From Gammaproteobacteria bacterium (ex Lamellibrachia satsuma) (GTDB lineage Bacteria; Pseudomonadota; Gammaproteobacteria; Chromatiales; Chromatiaceae), in the NCBI GenBank assembly GCA_019623805.1, contig CP053680.1:1116001-1180000 (forward strand): a stretch of DNA of 64,000 nucleotides, given 5' to 3'. Of this stretch, positions 38,239 through 46,975 are shown piece by piece (position 1 is the stretch's first letter; each line of letters begins with the position of its first letter). The notes beneath the pieces are model-generated. The model saw nothing but the letters and a program-made list of their open reading frames with translations, ran no database searches and was not told the DNA's origin. The translations under genes and the position numbers were made by a program.

Positions 38239-39750
38239 ATGGCTCAGTTCATCGCGTATCCAAAGGCATTCTCCCGCTTGGCTGACCGGATTGGTGCGAC
38301 GCAAGACGAAATGGCCGCGTGGATATTTCTCGGGCCTGAGAACGGTGGTCTCGCAGCATATTTGAATGCCAATGAACTGAATCCACCATCAAGATTTCAC
38401 TACAGCCTTGGGAACGAATGTGATTTTGACTATTTATCACCTTTGATGGCTTGCTGGTTCCTAGAGGACGACATTGCCAATTACCAACCTGAAGAACGTT
38501 ACATTACCGGTGAAGAACTCATTGAGCGCTGGGGCGAACAACCGGGAATTGAACCTCAAGCCATCATTGGTGCAAAGATTGCTGAAGGACGCCTGTTTGA
38601 CATGCATCCAATATTTGGCTGCACACGCTTTAGTGGAACAGATGATGACTCATTTCCACCACTAAAAAGTGGATTGTTTGCGCTGTCATATGTGGAAGCA
38701 ATCGAAGAAGAAGACTTTGGACTAGCTACAATATTGCCAACTGAAAAATATTCACCCTGGATGACAGTCGAATTTGAGAAATTTCACACATGCCTGATAA
38801 CAGATACTTTCTACGGCAAGAATTCCACTGCATCTAAAAATCTCATCAAGCGTATCTACGACAACAAATCAAATAACGCTCTATACGATCAATTTCGCCA
38901 CCAATTCCATTCACGCCCATGGTTCAGGAACGACAAGCAGCGTGAGCTGCTATATCTGTGGTGCGTATTAATTGGATTGCCCGTTTATCGGAATGGATTG
39001 CAGTATAGCTGGCAACTCAATCACCCCATCGAGCAGCACGTTCAGGGCTTAGAAATAAAACTGGATGAACTCAGAGATTTTCTGAGACAGCATTCCTGGC
39101 CTCTACCATCAGGACTATTTCCTAATGAAGTAGATTGCACGTATAGAAAGGTAACACTTGATAAAGAAGAATATGACCGTGCCTTCCATGAAGCCATCGA
39201 AGTGCTTCCAAAATTACAAAAAAATCTCGAAGAGCTTGAGAGAATTCAACCTGCCTCAATGGAGGAGCGAAGGGAGAAGCAGATGGAGCTGGATAGAATT
39301 ACGCTGCAGATAGATTCTATTTCCGAGCACTATTTTACGGACAAGCATAATAGCCTCTCTGAAAAAACCGAGGGCAAATCACAGAAACCGACCTCAGCGA
39401 CTAATGAAGTCTCTGTAGATAACGATAATGCTGACGTCCCTAATAATGAATGGGTATCAGCGTTTGATCCATTACCTTTATCTGGGATTGCAAGGATGTT
39501 TCCTTTGGATCGGGATGAGCAGAACAACCTAGACATATGGAAAACACGTGCTGACAAAGCATCTCGCAATGGGTTAATCAAAGCCAGAATATCAACTGGC
39601 ACAGGCAATGCTGAGAGCACATTCGACCCTTGGGAAGTTTCAGAGTGGCTAATAGATAAAGGACACTACACCAGAGACAAGACTGAACGAAAACTCGCAA
39701 ATAACCTCCCAACACGAAGCGCACACCTAAAAGACCTAATCCGACCATAG
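38239..39750 (+). CDS. Hypothetical island protein
   Basis: 503 residues from the ATG at 38239, which has GGAG eight bases upstream; the open frame continues to 38023 but that part overlaps the divergent helicase start. No family recognised. Residues 1-100 are globular (FLGPENGGLAAYLNANE), 345-420 are coiled coil (LQKNLEELERIQPAS, REKQMELDRITLQ), and 450-503 look like a small DNA-binding-type domain. It is AT-rich compared with the chromosome. It stands divergent from the restriction operon and before alpA, a place that in satellite elements often holds accessory or regulatory genes. Confidence 0.7.
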   Translation: MAQFIAYPKAFSRLADRIGATQDEMAAWIFLGPENGGLAAYLNANELNPPSRFHYSLGNECDFDYLSPLMACWFLEDDIANYQPEERYITGEELIERWGEQPGIEPQAIIGAKIAEGRLFDMHPIFGCTRFSGTDDDSFPPLKSGLFALSYVEAIEEEDFGLATILPTEKYSPWMTVEFEKFHTCLITDTFYGKNSTASKNLIKRIYDNKSNNALYDQFRHQFHSRPWFRNDKQRELLYLWCVLIGLPVYRNGLQYSWQLNHPIEQHVQGLEIKLDELRDFLRQHSWPLPSGLFPNEVDCTYRKVTLDKEEYDRAFHEAIEVLPKLQKNLEELERIQPASMEERREKQMELDRITLQIDSISEHYFTDKHNSLSEKTEGKSQKPTSATNEVSVDNDNADVPNNEWVSAFDPLPLSGIARMFPLDRDEQNNLDIWKTRADKASRNGLIKARISTGTGNAESTFDPWEVSEWLIDKGHYTRDKTERKLANNLPTRSAHLKDLIRP

Positions 39751-39821
39751 CCCTCCAGTCTTGTTTGGAAAAAAGCAGCCAATCCGACCATAGCCCGACC
39801 GTAGCCCTCCTATAGCCCTCC
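39741..39821 (+). repeat. Cluster of TAGCCC direct repeats before alpA
   Basis: Four direct copies of a TAGCCC-centred motif in 81 bases: CCGACCATAGCCC at 39741 and 39784, GACCGTAGCCCTCC at 39797, and TATAGCCCTCC at 39811. The first overlaps the stop of the preceding gene. They precede alpA and the primase, so they may be iterons of an origin or operators. Confidence 0.55.
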
Positions 39822-39891
39822 ATTATCGCCAGACTTGATTGATTGCTGCAGTCTGAACACATCCATCAATCACCAATAAGGATGTGTACAA

Positions 39892-40122
39892 ATGAGTATG
39901 ACTTATAGCCTTCCTGAAACCGGCTACCTTCGGCTTCCACAAATCATCGGAAATCCCAAAGCAGATCCACCTATCCCTGCGATCATCCCGGTTGGCAAAT
40001 CAACTTGGTGGGCTGGAGTGAAATCTGGTCGCTACCCGAAGCCGGTAAGAACCTTGGGGGCTCGCATTACTGCTTGGCGAGTCGAAGACATCCGCGCTCT
40101 GATTCAACAAACCGGGGAGTGA
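39892..40122 (+). CDS. AlpA-family DNA-binding regulator
   Basis: 76 residues. AlpA-type winged helix: GYLRLPQIIG, STWWAGVKSGRYPKPVRTLG and ITAWRVEDIRALI. AlpA proteins activate excision or replication genes of P4-like elements. It leads a run of overlapping genes (small protein, primase, DUF3987, zinc-finger protein) and is preceded by TAGCCC repeats. ATAAGGATG before the start supplies a ribosome-binding site. Confidence 0.87.
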   Translation: MSMTYSLPETGYLRLPQIIGNPKADPPIPAIIPVGKSTWWAGVKSGRYPKPVRTLGARITAWRVEDIRALIQQTGE

Positions 40123-40128
40123 GATGTC

Positions 40129-40317
40129 ATGATCAGAAAAATAATGGGCCGCGCTGGCTGGCACCAGGCGACTCCAAAGACTTCAGATAACACGCTTAAT
40201 TCTACCGGCTTTGCATCTCGCGTTAAAGCAACAATCGTTACCTTGGCCCTGTGGGGCTTACTCCCAATAAGTGTGGCAGATTGGATTATCCAACATGGGG
40301 GATTGCAAAATGTTTGA
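40129..40317 (+). CDS. Small conserved island protein
   Basis: 62 residues between alpA and the primase gene, overlapping the latter by eight bases. It ends in a hydrophobic stretch (ATIVTLALWGLLPISVADWII) that could be a short membrane helix. I recall similar small proteins in this position in other proteobacterial islands, but know no function. Confidence 0.55.
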   Translation: MIRKIMGRAGWHQATPKTSDNTLNSTGFASRVKATIVTLALWGLLPISVADWIIQHGGLQNV

Positions 40318-41197
40318 TGCAATCACCCAGTTCCGCGATGCCATGCAGGCCTCTGGCTTGATACCACCCGATGCCATCAAGCCAGGTAAATTCTACCGCT
40401 TTCCCGGCATTGGCAAACGCCATGGTAATACTGCTGGCTGGTGCATATTGTTTGATGATGCGCTGGGCGGCTGCTTCGGCGACTGGTCTTCGGGCTTTTC
40501 TGAAACCTGGCATGCAAAGCGGAGTAAGTCCTTTACTACACATGAACCCGAGACCTTTAAACGCCGCGTTGCAGAGGCACGGGCGCAAGCCAAAGCAGAC
40601 CTGGAAATCCAACAGACCAAGGCAGCAAAAAGAGCATCCACGATCTGGGGCGAGGCAACCCTTGCACCTGACCATTCCTCCTACTTGGTCCACAAAAACA
40701 TCAAGGCGAATGGAGCAATGCTGTACAGGGATACACTGATACTCCCTGTGATGGACTTCACCGGCAAAATGACAAGCCTGCAATTCATCAAGCCAGACGG
40801 ACGCAAATTGTTGTTATCTGGTGGCCGTAAGCACGGCTGCTTTATTCACGTTGCAGGGAATATGCAAGGTGCGTCCCGAGTGATTCTCTGCGAGGGTTGG
40901 GCCACGGGTTGCACCCTGGCGGAAGATGATCCCTCCGCACTAGTACTGGCCGCCATCGACGCTGGCAACCTGAAACCTGTTGCCGTCGCTGCGCGCCATC
41001 GCTGGCCATCTGCCGAATTGGTGATTGCAGGTGACGATGACCGGCTGACGACTGGCAACCCAGGAGCCACCAAGGCGCGAGCCGCCGCTATTGCATCGGG
41101 AGCCCTGCTGGCCCTTCCTCAATGGCCAGTGGGCGCGCCTGAGAACCTTACCGACTTCAACGATCTGGCCGCTTGGCTGGAAAGAGAGACGGTATGA
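40310..41197 (+). CDS. Toprim-domain primase of the island
   Basis: 295 residues from the ATG at 40310, which has GGGGGA upstream; the frame opens earlier but without a better start. The N-terminus has a zinc-poor recognition region (GKFYRFPGIGKRHGNTAGW), and the C-terminal half is a toprim domain (VILCEGWATGCTL with the conserved Glu, then ELVIAGDDDRL with the Asp pair). Such proteins prime replication of P4-like elements. The gene overlaps DUF3987 by four bases (ATGA). Confidence 0.87.
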   Translation: MFDAITQFRDAMQASGLIPPDAIKPGKFYRFPGIGKRHGNTAGWCILFDDALGGCFGDWSSGFSETWHAKRSKSFTTHEPETFKRRVAEARAQAKADLEIQQTKAAKRASTIWGEATLAPDHSSYLVHKNIKANGAMLYRDTLILPVMDFTGKMTSLQFIKPDGRKLLLSGGRKHGCFIHVAGNMQGASRVILCEGWATGCTLAEDDPSALVLAAIDAGNLKPVAVAARHRWPSAELVIAGDDDRLTTGNPGATKARAAAIASGALLALPQWPVGAPENLTDFNDLAAWLERETV

Positions 41198-42717
41198 ACA
41201 CCATTCTATTGAACTCCGCCTCGCCACCACAGGAAGAGTGGCCAAAACTGGTGCCATTAGATGCCCCCAATCTTCCACGCCTGGATCTGGCGTACTTGCC
41301 AGGCTGGGCCGGTGACTATGCCCGCGCCATCGCTGCTGACACAGAGACACCGCCGGAGCTTGCTGCCGGAATGATTCTGGTGGCCAGCGCTACCGCTGCC
41401 GCCCGTCATCTTCGGGTAATGGTAAAGCCGGGTTATTTCGAGCCCTGCAACCTGTGGGTTGTGGTGGCGCTGCCACCTGGCAATCGCAAGAGCGCCGTGC
41501 AATCGGCTGCCACATCACCGTTGATAGGTTGGGAGCGCGATCAATCCGAAATCATGGAGCCGGAAATCAAGCACATCACCAGCGAGCGCAAGACGTTGGA
41601 AGCCCGTGCCAAGGAGAAAAGAAATAAGGCAGCAAAGGAAAAGGATACCAACAAGGCCAAGGCCTTGGCACTGGAGGCTGCTGACCTGGAAGCCGAGTTA
41701 CCAGAAATCCCGATGCAACCTCAGATATGGACATCCGACGCAACACCAGAACGACTGGGCAGTATGCTGGCCGAGCAAAATGAGTGCATGGCCTGGTTGT
41801 CATCGGAGGGCGGCGTATTCGACCTGCTGCAAGGTCGATATTCCAACGGCATCCCCAACCTGGATCTGGTGTTAAAGGCCCATAGCGGAGACGCGGAGCG
41901 AGTAGACAGGGGAAGCCGCCCGCCCGTGTTCCTGCATAGCCCACGTCTGAGCATCGGATTGAGTCCTCAGCCTGATGTGTTGCGAGGACTGGCCGCCAAG
42001 CCAGGGTTTCGCGGACGTGGTCTACTGGGTCGGTTCCTGTACCTATTGCCGCCTTCACCCCTGGGCTATCGCACCCTGGAGTCCGTACCGGTGCCTGAGA
42101 GCGCCCTCAATGCCTATACAGCGGGGATACGCGCCATGTTGGATTGGGTGCCTGCCACCGATGAAGATGGCAACGAACAACCCCATCTGTTGCGCCTGAG
42201 CGAAGAGGCTTATTCTGAATGGCACGACTTCGCCAAAACCCTCGAAGTACAGATGCGCCCTGGTGGCGACATGGAGCACTTCACCGACTGGGCAGGAAAG
42301 GCACCAGGAGCCGCTGCACGATTAGCCGGAGTACTGCACGGGATTAAACACGCACACGGCAAACCTTGGGAAGCCGTTATCACAGCTGAAACAATGATTA
42401 ATGCCCTGGAGATCATAGCGGTGATAACGCGCCATAGCCTGGCTACCCTTGACATGATGGGTGCTGATCCCACCATTGCCGCCGCCCGGCATGTGTGGGA
42501 CTGGATCGAACGCGGCAGGTTGCCAAGCTTCATAGTGCGCGATGCCTTCAATGCCCTGCGAAGCACCTTCCCCCGCGTGCAGCATATCCGCGACGCGCTG
42601 GAGGCGCTGGAAGAACGTGGTTACGTGGAAGTCATGGAACCACAAAAAGATGGTCCAGGCCGTCCACCGTCCCCCATAGTGCGAGTGAGACAGGAAATCC
42701 GGGAGAGATGGCGATGA
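41194..42717 (+). CDS. DUF3987 (YfjI-family) replication-associated ATPase-like protein
   Basis: 507 residues from the ATG overlapping the primase stop. It is a DUF3987 protein with the family's altered P-loop (LPPGNRKSA) about residue 95, a charged coiled coil (about 125-165), and CLRSEGG-like WLSSEGGVFDLLQGRYSNG in the centre. The C-terminus is winged-helix-like (RDALEALEERGYVEVME). Members accompany toprim primases in satellites and are probably helicase-like replication proteins. The next gene starts in its stop (ATGA). Confidence 0.88.
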   Translation: MNTILLNSASPPQEEWPKLVPLDAPNLPRLDLAYLPGWAGDYARAIAADTETPPELAAGMILVASATAAARHLRVMVKPGYFEPCNLWVVVALPPGNRKSAVQSAATSPLIGWERDQSEIMEPEIKHITSERKTLEARAKEKRNKAAKEKDTNKAKALALEAADLEAELPEIPMQPQIWTSDATPERLGSMLAEQNECMAWLSSEGGVFDLLQGRYSNGIPNLDLVLKAHSGDAERVDRGSRPPVFLHSPRLSIGLSPQPDVLRGLAAKPGFRGRGLLGRFLYLLPPSPLGYRTLESVPVPESALNAYTAGIRAMLDWVPATDEDGNEQPHLLRLSEEAYSEWHDFAKTLEVQMRPGGDMEHFTDWAGKAPGAAARLAGVLHGIKHAHGKPWEAVITAETMINALEIIAVITRHSLATLDMMGADPTIAAARHVWDWIERGRLPSFIVRDAFNALRSTFPRVQHIRDALEALEERGYVEVMEPQKDGPGRPPSPIVRVRQEIRERWR

Positions 42718-43379
42718 GCTGGCGCGAAGTGCTGGGTGCGGTGAATCCAGTTGATAAGCCATATACGCATAATCCGCACAATACGCACAAAAGCCCCATG
42801 CCGGGTAATTCTGCGAATATTGCGGATTCTGCGCAGGGGAATTCCAAATTATTGGAAGCACTTTCAACTGCCACCTACGGCTTGTCTATCACCCCGTTAG
42901 AGGTACGCGACGCGCTGGCGCCGGAAGACATCGACGACTGGCGCAAAGGCAACATCAGCACTGAAACCATAACGGCCTTTGCCCGATCGCTGGCACAACG
43001 TCTGGAGATGGATATGGGCGAGGTGCCTGCCCACTTCACCGAGAGAGCCATCTGCAAACAATGCGGGCCAGTCTGGCTGTGGTTTACCGGTGAGGTCCTG
43101 GGTTGCCCTTGGTGTTGGAATCGGGCTGCCGACAGACCGATACCACGCCCCCACCCTGTTTGTTGTGGTGATTGTGCGCACTTCGAACGCATTAACCACC
43201 CAAACCTTGGTCATTGTGCCAAAGGTAAACTGGAGGCAATAGCCGGGTTATGGGACACCAGCCAGCGGTATTGCGAAAGATATCTCTCAAGACCAGAACA
43301 ACCAACATGGAGACCGATAGAAGGCGAAAGTGGCAGGAATAATAATGACCTAAGTAAACCGGTGGAATGCAATGAATGA
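42714..43379 (+). CDS. Zinc-finger protein of the island
   Basis: 221 residues from the ATG overlapping the DUF3987 stop; the earlier frame inside DUF3987 is rejected. Residues 1-60 are low complexity (HNPHNTHKSP). Two pairs of cysteines (CKQCGPVW, CPWCWNR) form a likely zinc ribbon, and CCGDCAHF with CERYL may form a second. It resembles TubC/zinc-ribbon proteins that follow primases in islands. It overlaps the next gene by eight bases. Confidence 0.7.
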   Translation: MSWREVLGAVNPVDKPYTHNPHNTHKSPMPGNSANIADSAQGNSKLLEALSTATYGLSITPLEVRDALAPEDIDDWRKGNISTETITAFARSLAQRLEMDMGEVPAHFTERAICKQCGPVWLWFTGEVLGCPWCWNRAADRPIPRPHPVCCGDCAHFERINHPNLGHCAKGKLEAIAGLWDTSQRYCERYLSRPEQPTWRPIEGESGRNNNDLSKPVECNE

Positions 43380-43710
43380 TGGCTTGATCGAAACAGATGC
43401 AGGCAGAACTTCACCTGCACTACGCCGAAGACTCAAATGCTATTGGCGGATAAGGGATCGCATCTTTGAAGCATGGGAGAAGGATGAAACTGAGATCAAT
43501 TATCCACAGTTCCCACCATATCCGGAAGAATGTCGAACTATGATTTGCGGTGCAACAAACCGGAAAGGTATGCCCTGTAAGATAAACTATATTTACGGGA
43601 ATGGTAGGTGCAGGTTTCATGGTGGATTGAGCACTGGACCCAAGACCGCAGAAGGGAAAAAACGAGCTTCGCTCAATGGTCTACGGCCAAAAAGAAAGCG
43701 AAGCCCATGA
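43372..43710 (+). CDS. HGG-motif phage-type small protein
   Basis: 112 residues. The C-terminal half has the phage-associated pattern CGATNRKGMPCK, then GRCRFHGGLSTGPKTAEGK with a basic tail. Proteins with this HGG-STGP pattern occur widely in phages and islands; function unknown, though the Cys/His set may bind zinc. Its 3' end overlaps the opposite-strand polyvalent gene by 30 bases. Confidence 0.75.
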   Translation: MNDGLIETDAGRTSPALRRRLKCYWRIRDRIFEAWEKDETEINYPQFPPYPEECRTMICGATNRKGMPCKINYIYGNGRCRFHGGLSTGPKTAEGKKRASLNGLRPKRKRSP

Positions 43711-46035
43711 AGTGGGTGGAAAATGATGGGTTTTGACTGGGAGTTTGCGCTGCAGTTCCTCACTGGCGCGTGGGCGTGGGCGGGAGAGGCGGGGTTTGCT
43801 CGATTCGCTATTTTGATCTATATTCGAGTCAGAAGCCTTGAGATCATCCCTGGAGGGGGATGAAGGTTGCGATGATTCATCGCCCAATTCGGTAACGTAA
43901 TCGGCGATGGTGAGCTGTCCAGGTAACAAGCGCCCCCCTGAAATACGGGAATCGGGACTACCGGCCTGGCTCAAGGCTTTTTTCTTTTCCCCCATTTTTT
44001 TTGCAATGCTGCGTTTACCCATCGGATACACTGACACGATACGGTAGGCTCCATCACTTTCATGGCGAAAGTCGATCCGCAGAGAGGGGATCCCCTCTCT
44101 GCTCTGCCTGAATATGGTGATTCGCCCATCGGCATGTGGATACCAGTCATTTGGTTTACGCAGCACGAATTCCACATCTTTCTTCACCTGAGCAGGATTG
44201 CTGTAATGCTCAGGATGCCGGGATTGCAATGACGGATAATTCGCAATCAATCGCAGTGAATCGAAACCCATCCATCGAGTAGTTCTGGCGGGAACCGAAA
44301 CATCAGAATCGCCTGGATGTGAAAACACAGGCTTCTTGCCCTTGCCAATATCACTAGACCCAGGCATCCCAAGCCGACTACCAGCCTTGGCAATCATTCC
44401 CTCCAGTTCCGTTGTAGTGAATATCTGGGTAGAAAACCGGCGCAGGAACCGACGGATAGCCGCATAGACGCGCTTCATCAGACCATTGCGGATGCCCTTC
44501 TCGGCCATCACTGCGATGATCTCGGCTGATTCGTCTGCCGGATCCAGTTCGCCATATCGCTCGCGGACCTCGGCGGCAATTTCGCTGACACGCTTATCCT
44601 TGGCCTGCTTCAGCAGCTGTACCTTCTGCTGGATCTCTGCGAACTCGTCACCCAGCATCTCTTCCATGGAATGATGGCCGACTGCCTCATGCGCCAGAAT
44701 GACTCGCGCCTGCCTGGCGCTGGGTATCGCATCAGCCACCAGGTAGGCTGTCTTCGTGGTCGGATCGTAAACGCCATCGATTAGGCGGTCTCCAGCCTCT
44801 TCTCGGAGATGCTTTGGCAGATCTGTCTTGTTGGCTATAACCTCAACTGTCGGCCCGGATTGCCACGCCAGGCGCACAGGTGCGATGGCTTTCTCGACCG
44901 CAGAAGTAGAAATCCCGGCAACTTGGCCGGGATTCTTGGGGGTGGAGAAGGATGATCGCCCACCTGGCGACATGATTTGCTGAAAATCACCAAGAAACGC
45001 CTGCGCCTGCGCCTCCTCATCGAATACAAACCCAGGCTTGGCACCGTTGCCCTTGTATGATGAGTAATAGCCGCCGTGCTTCTTGGCTGCAGTCTTGAGC
45101 TCGACGAATGTCTCTCTGTCTGTGCGCGGTCCCTGGAGGCGAACGCGCCAAATGTCCATCCCCTTCTTCTGGTGGTATGCCTTCTCTTTGATTGCAGCAG
45201 ATAAACCGACAACTACAGAATCACCTTCTACTGCAGATTCGCCAGATTTGGTCGCAACTATCGTGTTCTTTGCAGTGATCAGGCCTCGCTTGATTTCCGC
45301 ATCCGGGAATACCTTTTGTATCTCTGCGAGATAATCGGCGGTTTTCCTATTCTCCTGCCAGATGTCACCCTTGGTATTGCGCCCAGCGCCTGTTTGGTCA
45401 CCCTCGTATATCTGGATATACAACGTGCCACCAGGTTTCAGCGAATCCTGAGCCTCGCGCAGCAGCTGGTTTCTGACATCAGCCTCTTTGATTACATTTA
45501 GCGTATTGTTGATGGTAGCCGTGGTTGCCTTGCCGCCCTTGAGGCGCTCTACCGATGCCTTGTTGTAGTCGTCAGTGCGGTTGAATGGGTCATAGACGAC
45601 GTTCTCGACGCCCTGGCTCTGCATGTACTGGATGGTGTTGTCGTGCATCCCCCCGCCCAAATCGGCATTTATACTGCCAGACTCCCAGCCGCCGAAGTGT
45701 TTTTCGACCAAGCCGATGGTGACAGGGTTCTTTGTCTTGTTAATAGATGCTTGGGTCGACTTGTATTCCTGGTCCTCTGGAGTCTCCCAGATCGAACGCC
45801 AGTCAACCTTCGACCGCTTCACCATATCTGCCAGGGATTCAGGATCTCTCAGGTACGCTGTGATTTTTGCGGTAGGGTCGCTATCGTATTCCCAATCTTT
45901 GCCTGCGCTGTTCCAGGATCCGCCAAGCTGCCGGAGGGCGTTCTTGTGCTGCCAGGTTTTGCCGGCAACAATCCAGGTACTGTGCATCTGGTCGATGGTG
46001 ATACCGTTCTTCTTGGGGATTTCAGCATCAGCCAT
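43681..46035 (-). CDS. Phage-type polyvalent protein (methyltransferase, metallopeptidase and nuclease-like regions)
   Basis: 784 residues with several domains in series. Residues 10-75: a small region around WIVAGKTWQHKNALRQLGG. Residues 100-265: a class I methyltransferase-like fold (INADLGGGMHDNT, YDPFNRT, SLKPGGTLYIQIYE). Residues 285-355: a region common in phage polyvalent proteins (GGYYSSYKGNGAKPGF). Residues 440-480: a zincin motif (ILAHEAVGHHSMEEML). Residues 610-690: a barnase/EndoU-ColicinE5-like nuclease pattern (FVLRKPNDWYPHADGR, SLRIDF). The last 20 residues look unnatural and overlap the convergent gene, so the protein is probably cut short. Such proteins are injected with phage or plasmid DNA to counter host defence. 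Domain boundaries approximate. Confidence 0.7.
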   Translation of the reverse strand: MADAEIPKKNGITIDQMHSTWIVAGKTWQHKNALRQLGGSWNSAGKDWEYDSDPTAKITAYLRDPESLADMVKRSKVDWRSIWETPEDQEYKSTQASINKTKNPVTIGLVEKHFGGWESGSINADLGGGMHDNTIQYMQSQGVENVVYDPFNRTDDYNKASVERLKGGKATTATINNTLNVIKEADVRNQLLREAQDSLKPGGTLYIQIYEGDQTGAGRNTKGDIWQENRKTADYLAEIQKVFPDAEIKRGLITAKNTIVATKSGESAVEGDSVVVGLSAAIKEKAYHQKKGMDIWRVRLQGPRTDRETFVELKTAAKKHGGYYSSYKGNGAKPGFVFDEEAQAQAFLGDFQQIMSPGGRSSFSTPKNPGQVAGISTSAVEKAIAPVRLAWQSGPTVEVIANKTDLPKHLREEAGDRLIDGVYDPTTKTAYLVADAIPSARQARVILAHEAVGHHSMEEMLGDEFAEIQQKVQLLKQAKDKRVSEIAAEVRERYGELDPADESAEIIAVMAEKGIRNGLMKRVYAAIRRFLRRFSTQIFTTTELEGMIAKAGSRLGMPGSSDIGKGKKPVFSHPGDSDVSVPARTTRWMGFDSLRLIANYPSLQSRHPEHYSNPAQVKKDVEFVLRKPNDWYPHADGRITIFRQSREGIPSLRIDFRHESDGAYRIVSVYPMGKRSIAKKMGEKKKALSQAGSPDSRISGGRLLPGQLTIADYVTELGDESSQPSSPSRDDLKASDSNIDQNSESSKPRLSRPRPRASEELQRKLPVKTHHFPPTSWASLSFWP

Positions 46036-46203
46036 TTCCGCTGCCTGATCTACCTCAACGTCGGATTTCTGCTGAACCTAGCCCCTGACCGGAGCGTTGC
46101 TCACTTCGTTCGCGTCGAAGAAGTTACCGACTGGAAAAGCTAGAAATATGACTCCACGCAAACCAACTTTAGACACAACTGTGTGGAAAGAGCAGACAGA
46201 AAA

Positions 46204-46232
46204 TGTTGGTATATTTGTTGGCATATTGACAA
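46204..46232 (+). repeat. Right inner repeat, candidate integrase arm site
   Basis: 29 bases, 26 identical to 26222-26250 and in the same orientation, 46 bases inside attR. It contains the same doubled TTGTTGG-type motif. Confidence 0.65.
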
Positions 46233-46278
46233 GTGGTTATATTATTTTTCTTTATTTTACAATAGGATAATTCATACA

Positions 46279-46300
46279 TTCGAGTCCGTCCCTCGTACCA
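46279..46300 (+). repeat. attR: partial tRNA-Leu 3' end
   Basis: 22 bases matching the tRNA-Leu 3' end with one G missing before TACCA. It marks the right boundary of the island; no tRNA precedes it. Confidence 0.85.
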
Positions 46301-46311
46301 TATATAGATCA

Positions 46312-46345
46312 AAGGGTTAGCTGATTTTCAGCTAACCCTTTTTCT
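46312..46345 (+). terminator. Ancestral tRNA-Leu terminator, displaced past attR
   Basis: A 13-bp perfect stem (AAGGGTTAGCTGA / TCAGCTAACCCTT), TTT loop, then TTTCTTT. It stands 12 bases after attR, where the terminator of an uninterrupted tRNA-Leu would be. Confidence 0.8.
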
Positions 46346-46807
46346 TTGCCTGATCGCTTTATTGGCGCACTACCCCACAAATACACACAACAAATCGACA
46401 GCCAAGCGCGTCACAAGTCTACGGCTGCGGATATAGTAATCTAAGGGCTGGAATAGGCATTTCTGCTAACATAATGCGCCGCTAGTGCGCCTTAATAAAT
46501 GGCGCGCACTATTTTTTCTTTTTAATACTTAATGTCACAGACTCTTATCAGGGGATTTCATATCCAATGTTCTAATTAGCTATCGATTTGTTTTTTATTG
46601 AATTAACAAATGCACAACCTCACAGAGGCGCAGTATGAGCGCACTCAGAAGAAATATTCCCTCTATTTCACCAACAATAGTGAAATGAAAGCCCCTGACT
46701 CATCTGGAGCAGCCATGATTTGAACGGGCAGACAGAATCGGAAATGGCACCTGTAATATAGTGCGCCATTTTTGTGAATTGTTGCGGATTAGTGCGCTAC
46801 GAGCAAT
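46346..46807. other. Gene-free spacer with five TAGTGCGC motifs
   Basis: About 460 bases with no plausible gene. The octamer TAGTGCGC or its complement occurs at 46365, 46483, 46504, 46759 and 46790. The pair at 46483/46504 forms a hairpin followed by TTTTTTC, so a short plus-strand transcript may end there. Otherwise AT-rich, with nothing I recognise. Confidence 0.5.
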
Positions 46808-46839
46808 AAAAAAGGGGTTACAATTTCTCGTAACCCCTT
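46808..46839 (-). terminator. Terminator of the tRNA operon
   Basis: On the minus strand AAGGGGTTAC / GTAACCCCTT (10-bp stem, 8-base loop) followed by a T-run, nine bases after the CCA end of tRNA-Lys. It ends the Pro-Arg-His-Lys tRNA transcript. Confidence 0.85.
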
Positions 46840-46847
46840 GATTTTAT

Positions 46848-46923
46848 TGGTGGGCCATGAAGGATTCGAACCTTCGACCAATGGATTAAGAGTCCACTGC
46901 TCTACCAGCTGAGCTAATGGCCC
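46848..46923 (-). tRNA. tRNA-Lys (CTT)
   Basis: 76 bases with encoded CCA. The anticodon loop CTCTTAA gives CTT; the stem is GTGGA/TCCAT. The body (GGGCCATTAGCTCAG start, GGTTCGAATCC T arm) closely follows lysine tRNAs. Last of four tRNA genes in one transcript. Confidence 0.95.
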
Positions 46924-46975
46924 AAAAGACTGCGCTTTTTTTCCTTTCCCGCGACTTTTGGGAAAGGTCAGTGTA

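Larger units (their letters stand above)
26076..46300. mobile_element. 20.2-kb integrative island in tRNA-Leu(CAA)
   Basis: It is bounded by a direct repeat of the tRNA 3' end (26076-26098; 46279-46300, with one base missing). A tyrosine integrase reads inward from the left end, and a second 29-base repeat lies just inside both ends. Contents are integrase, a five-gene restriction-like operon, AlpA, a toprim primase, DUF3987, a zinc-finger protein, an HGG-motif protein and a phage polyvalent protein. No capsid or conjugation genes are seen, so it looks like a P4-satellite-like or mobilisable element. Some stretches (the centre of mod; 38.2-39.7 kb) look more AT-rich than the flanking chromosome. 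Confidence 0.85.

Noticed and set aside
45643..46143. Plus-strand frame near the right island end
   Set aside because: It is antisense to the polyvalent protein and has no motif or start signal.
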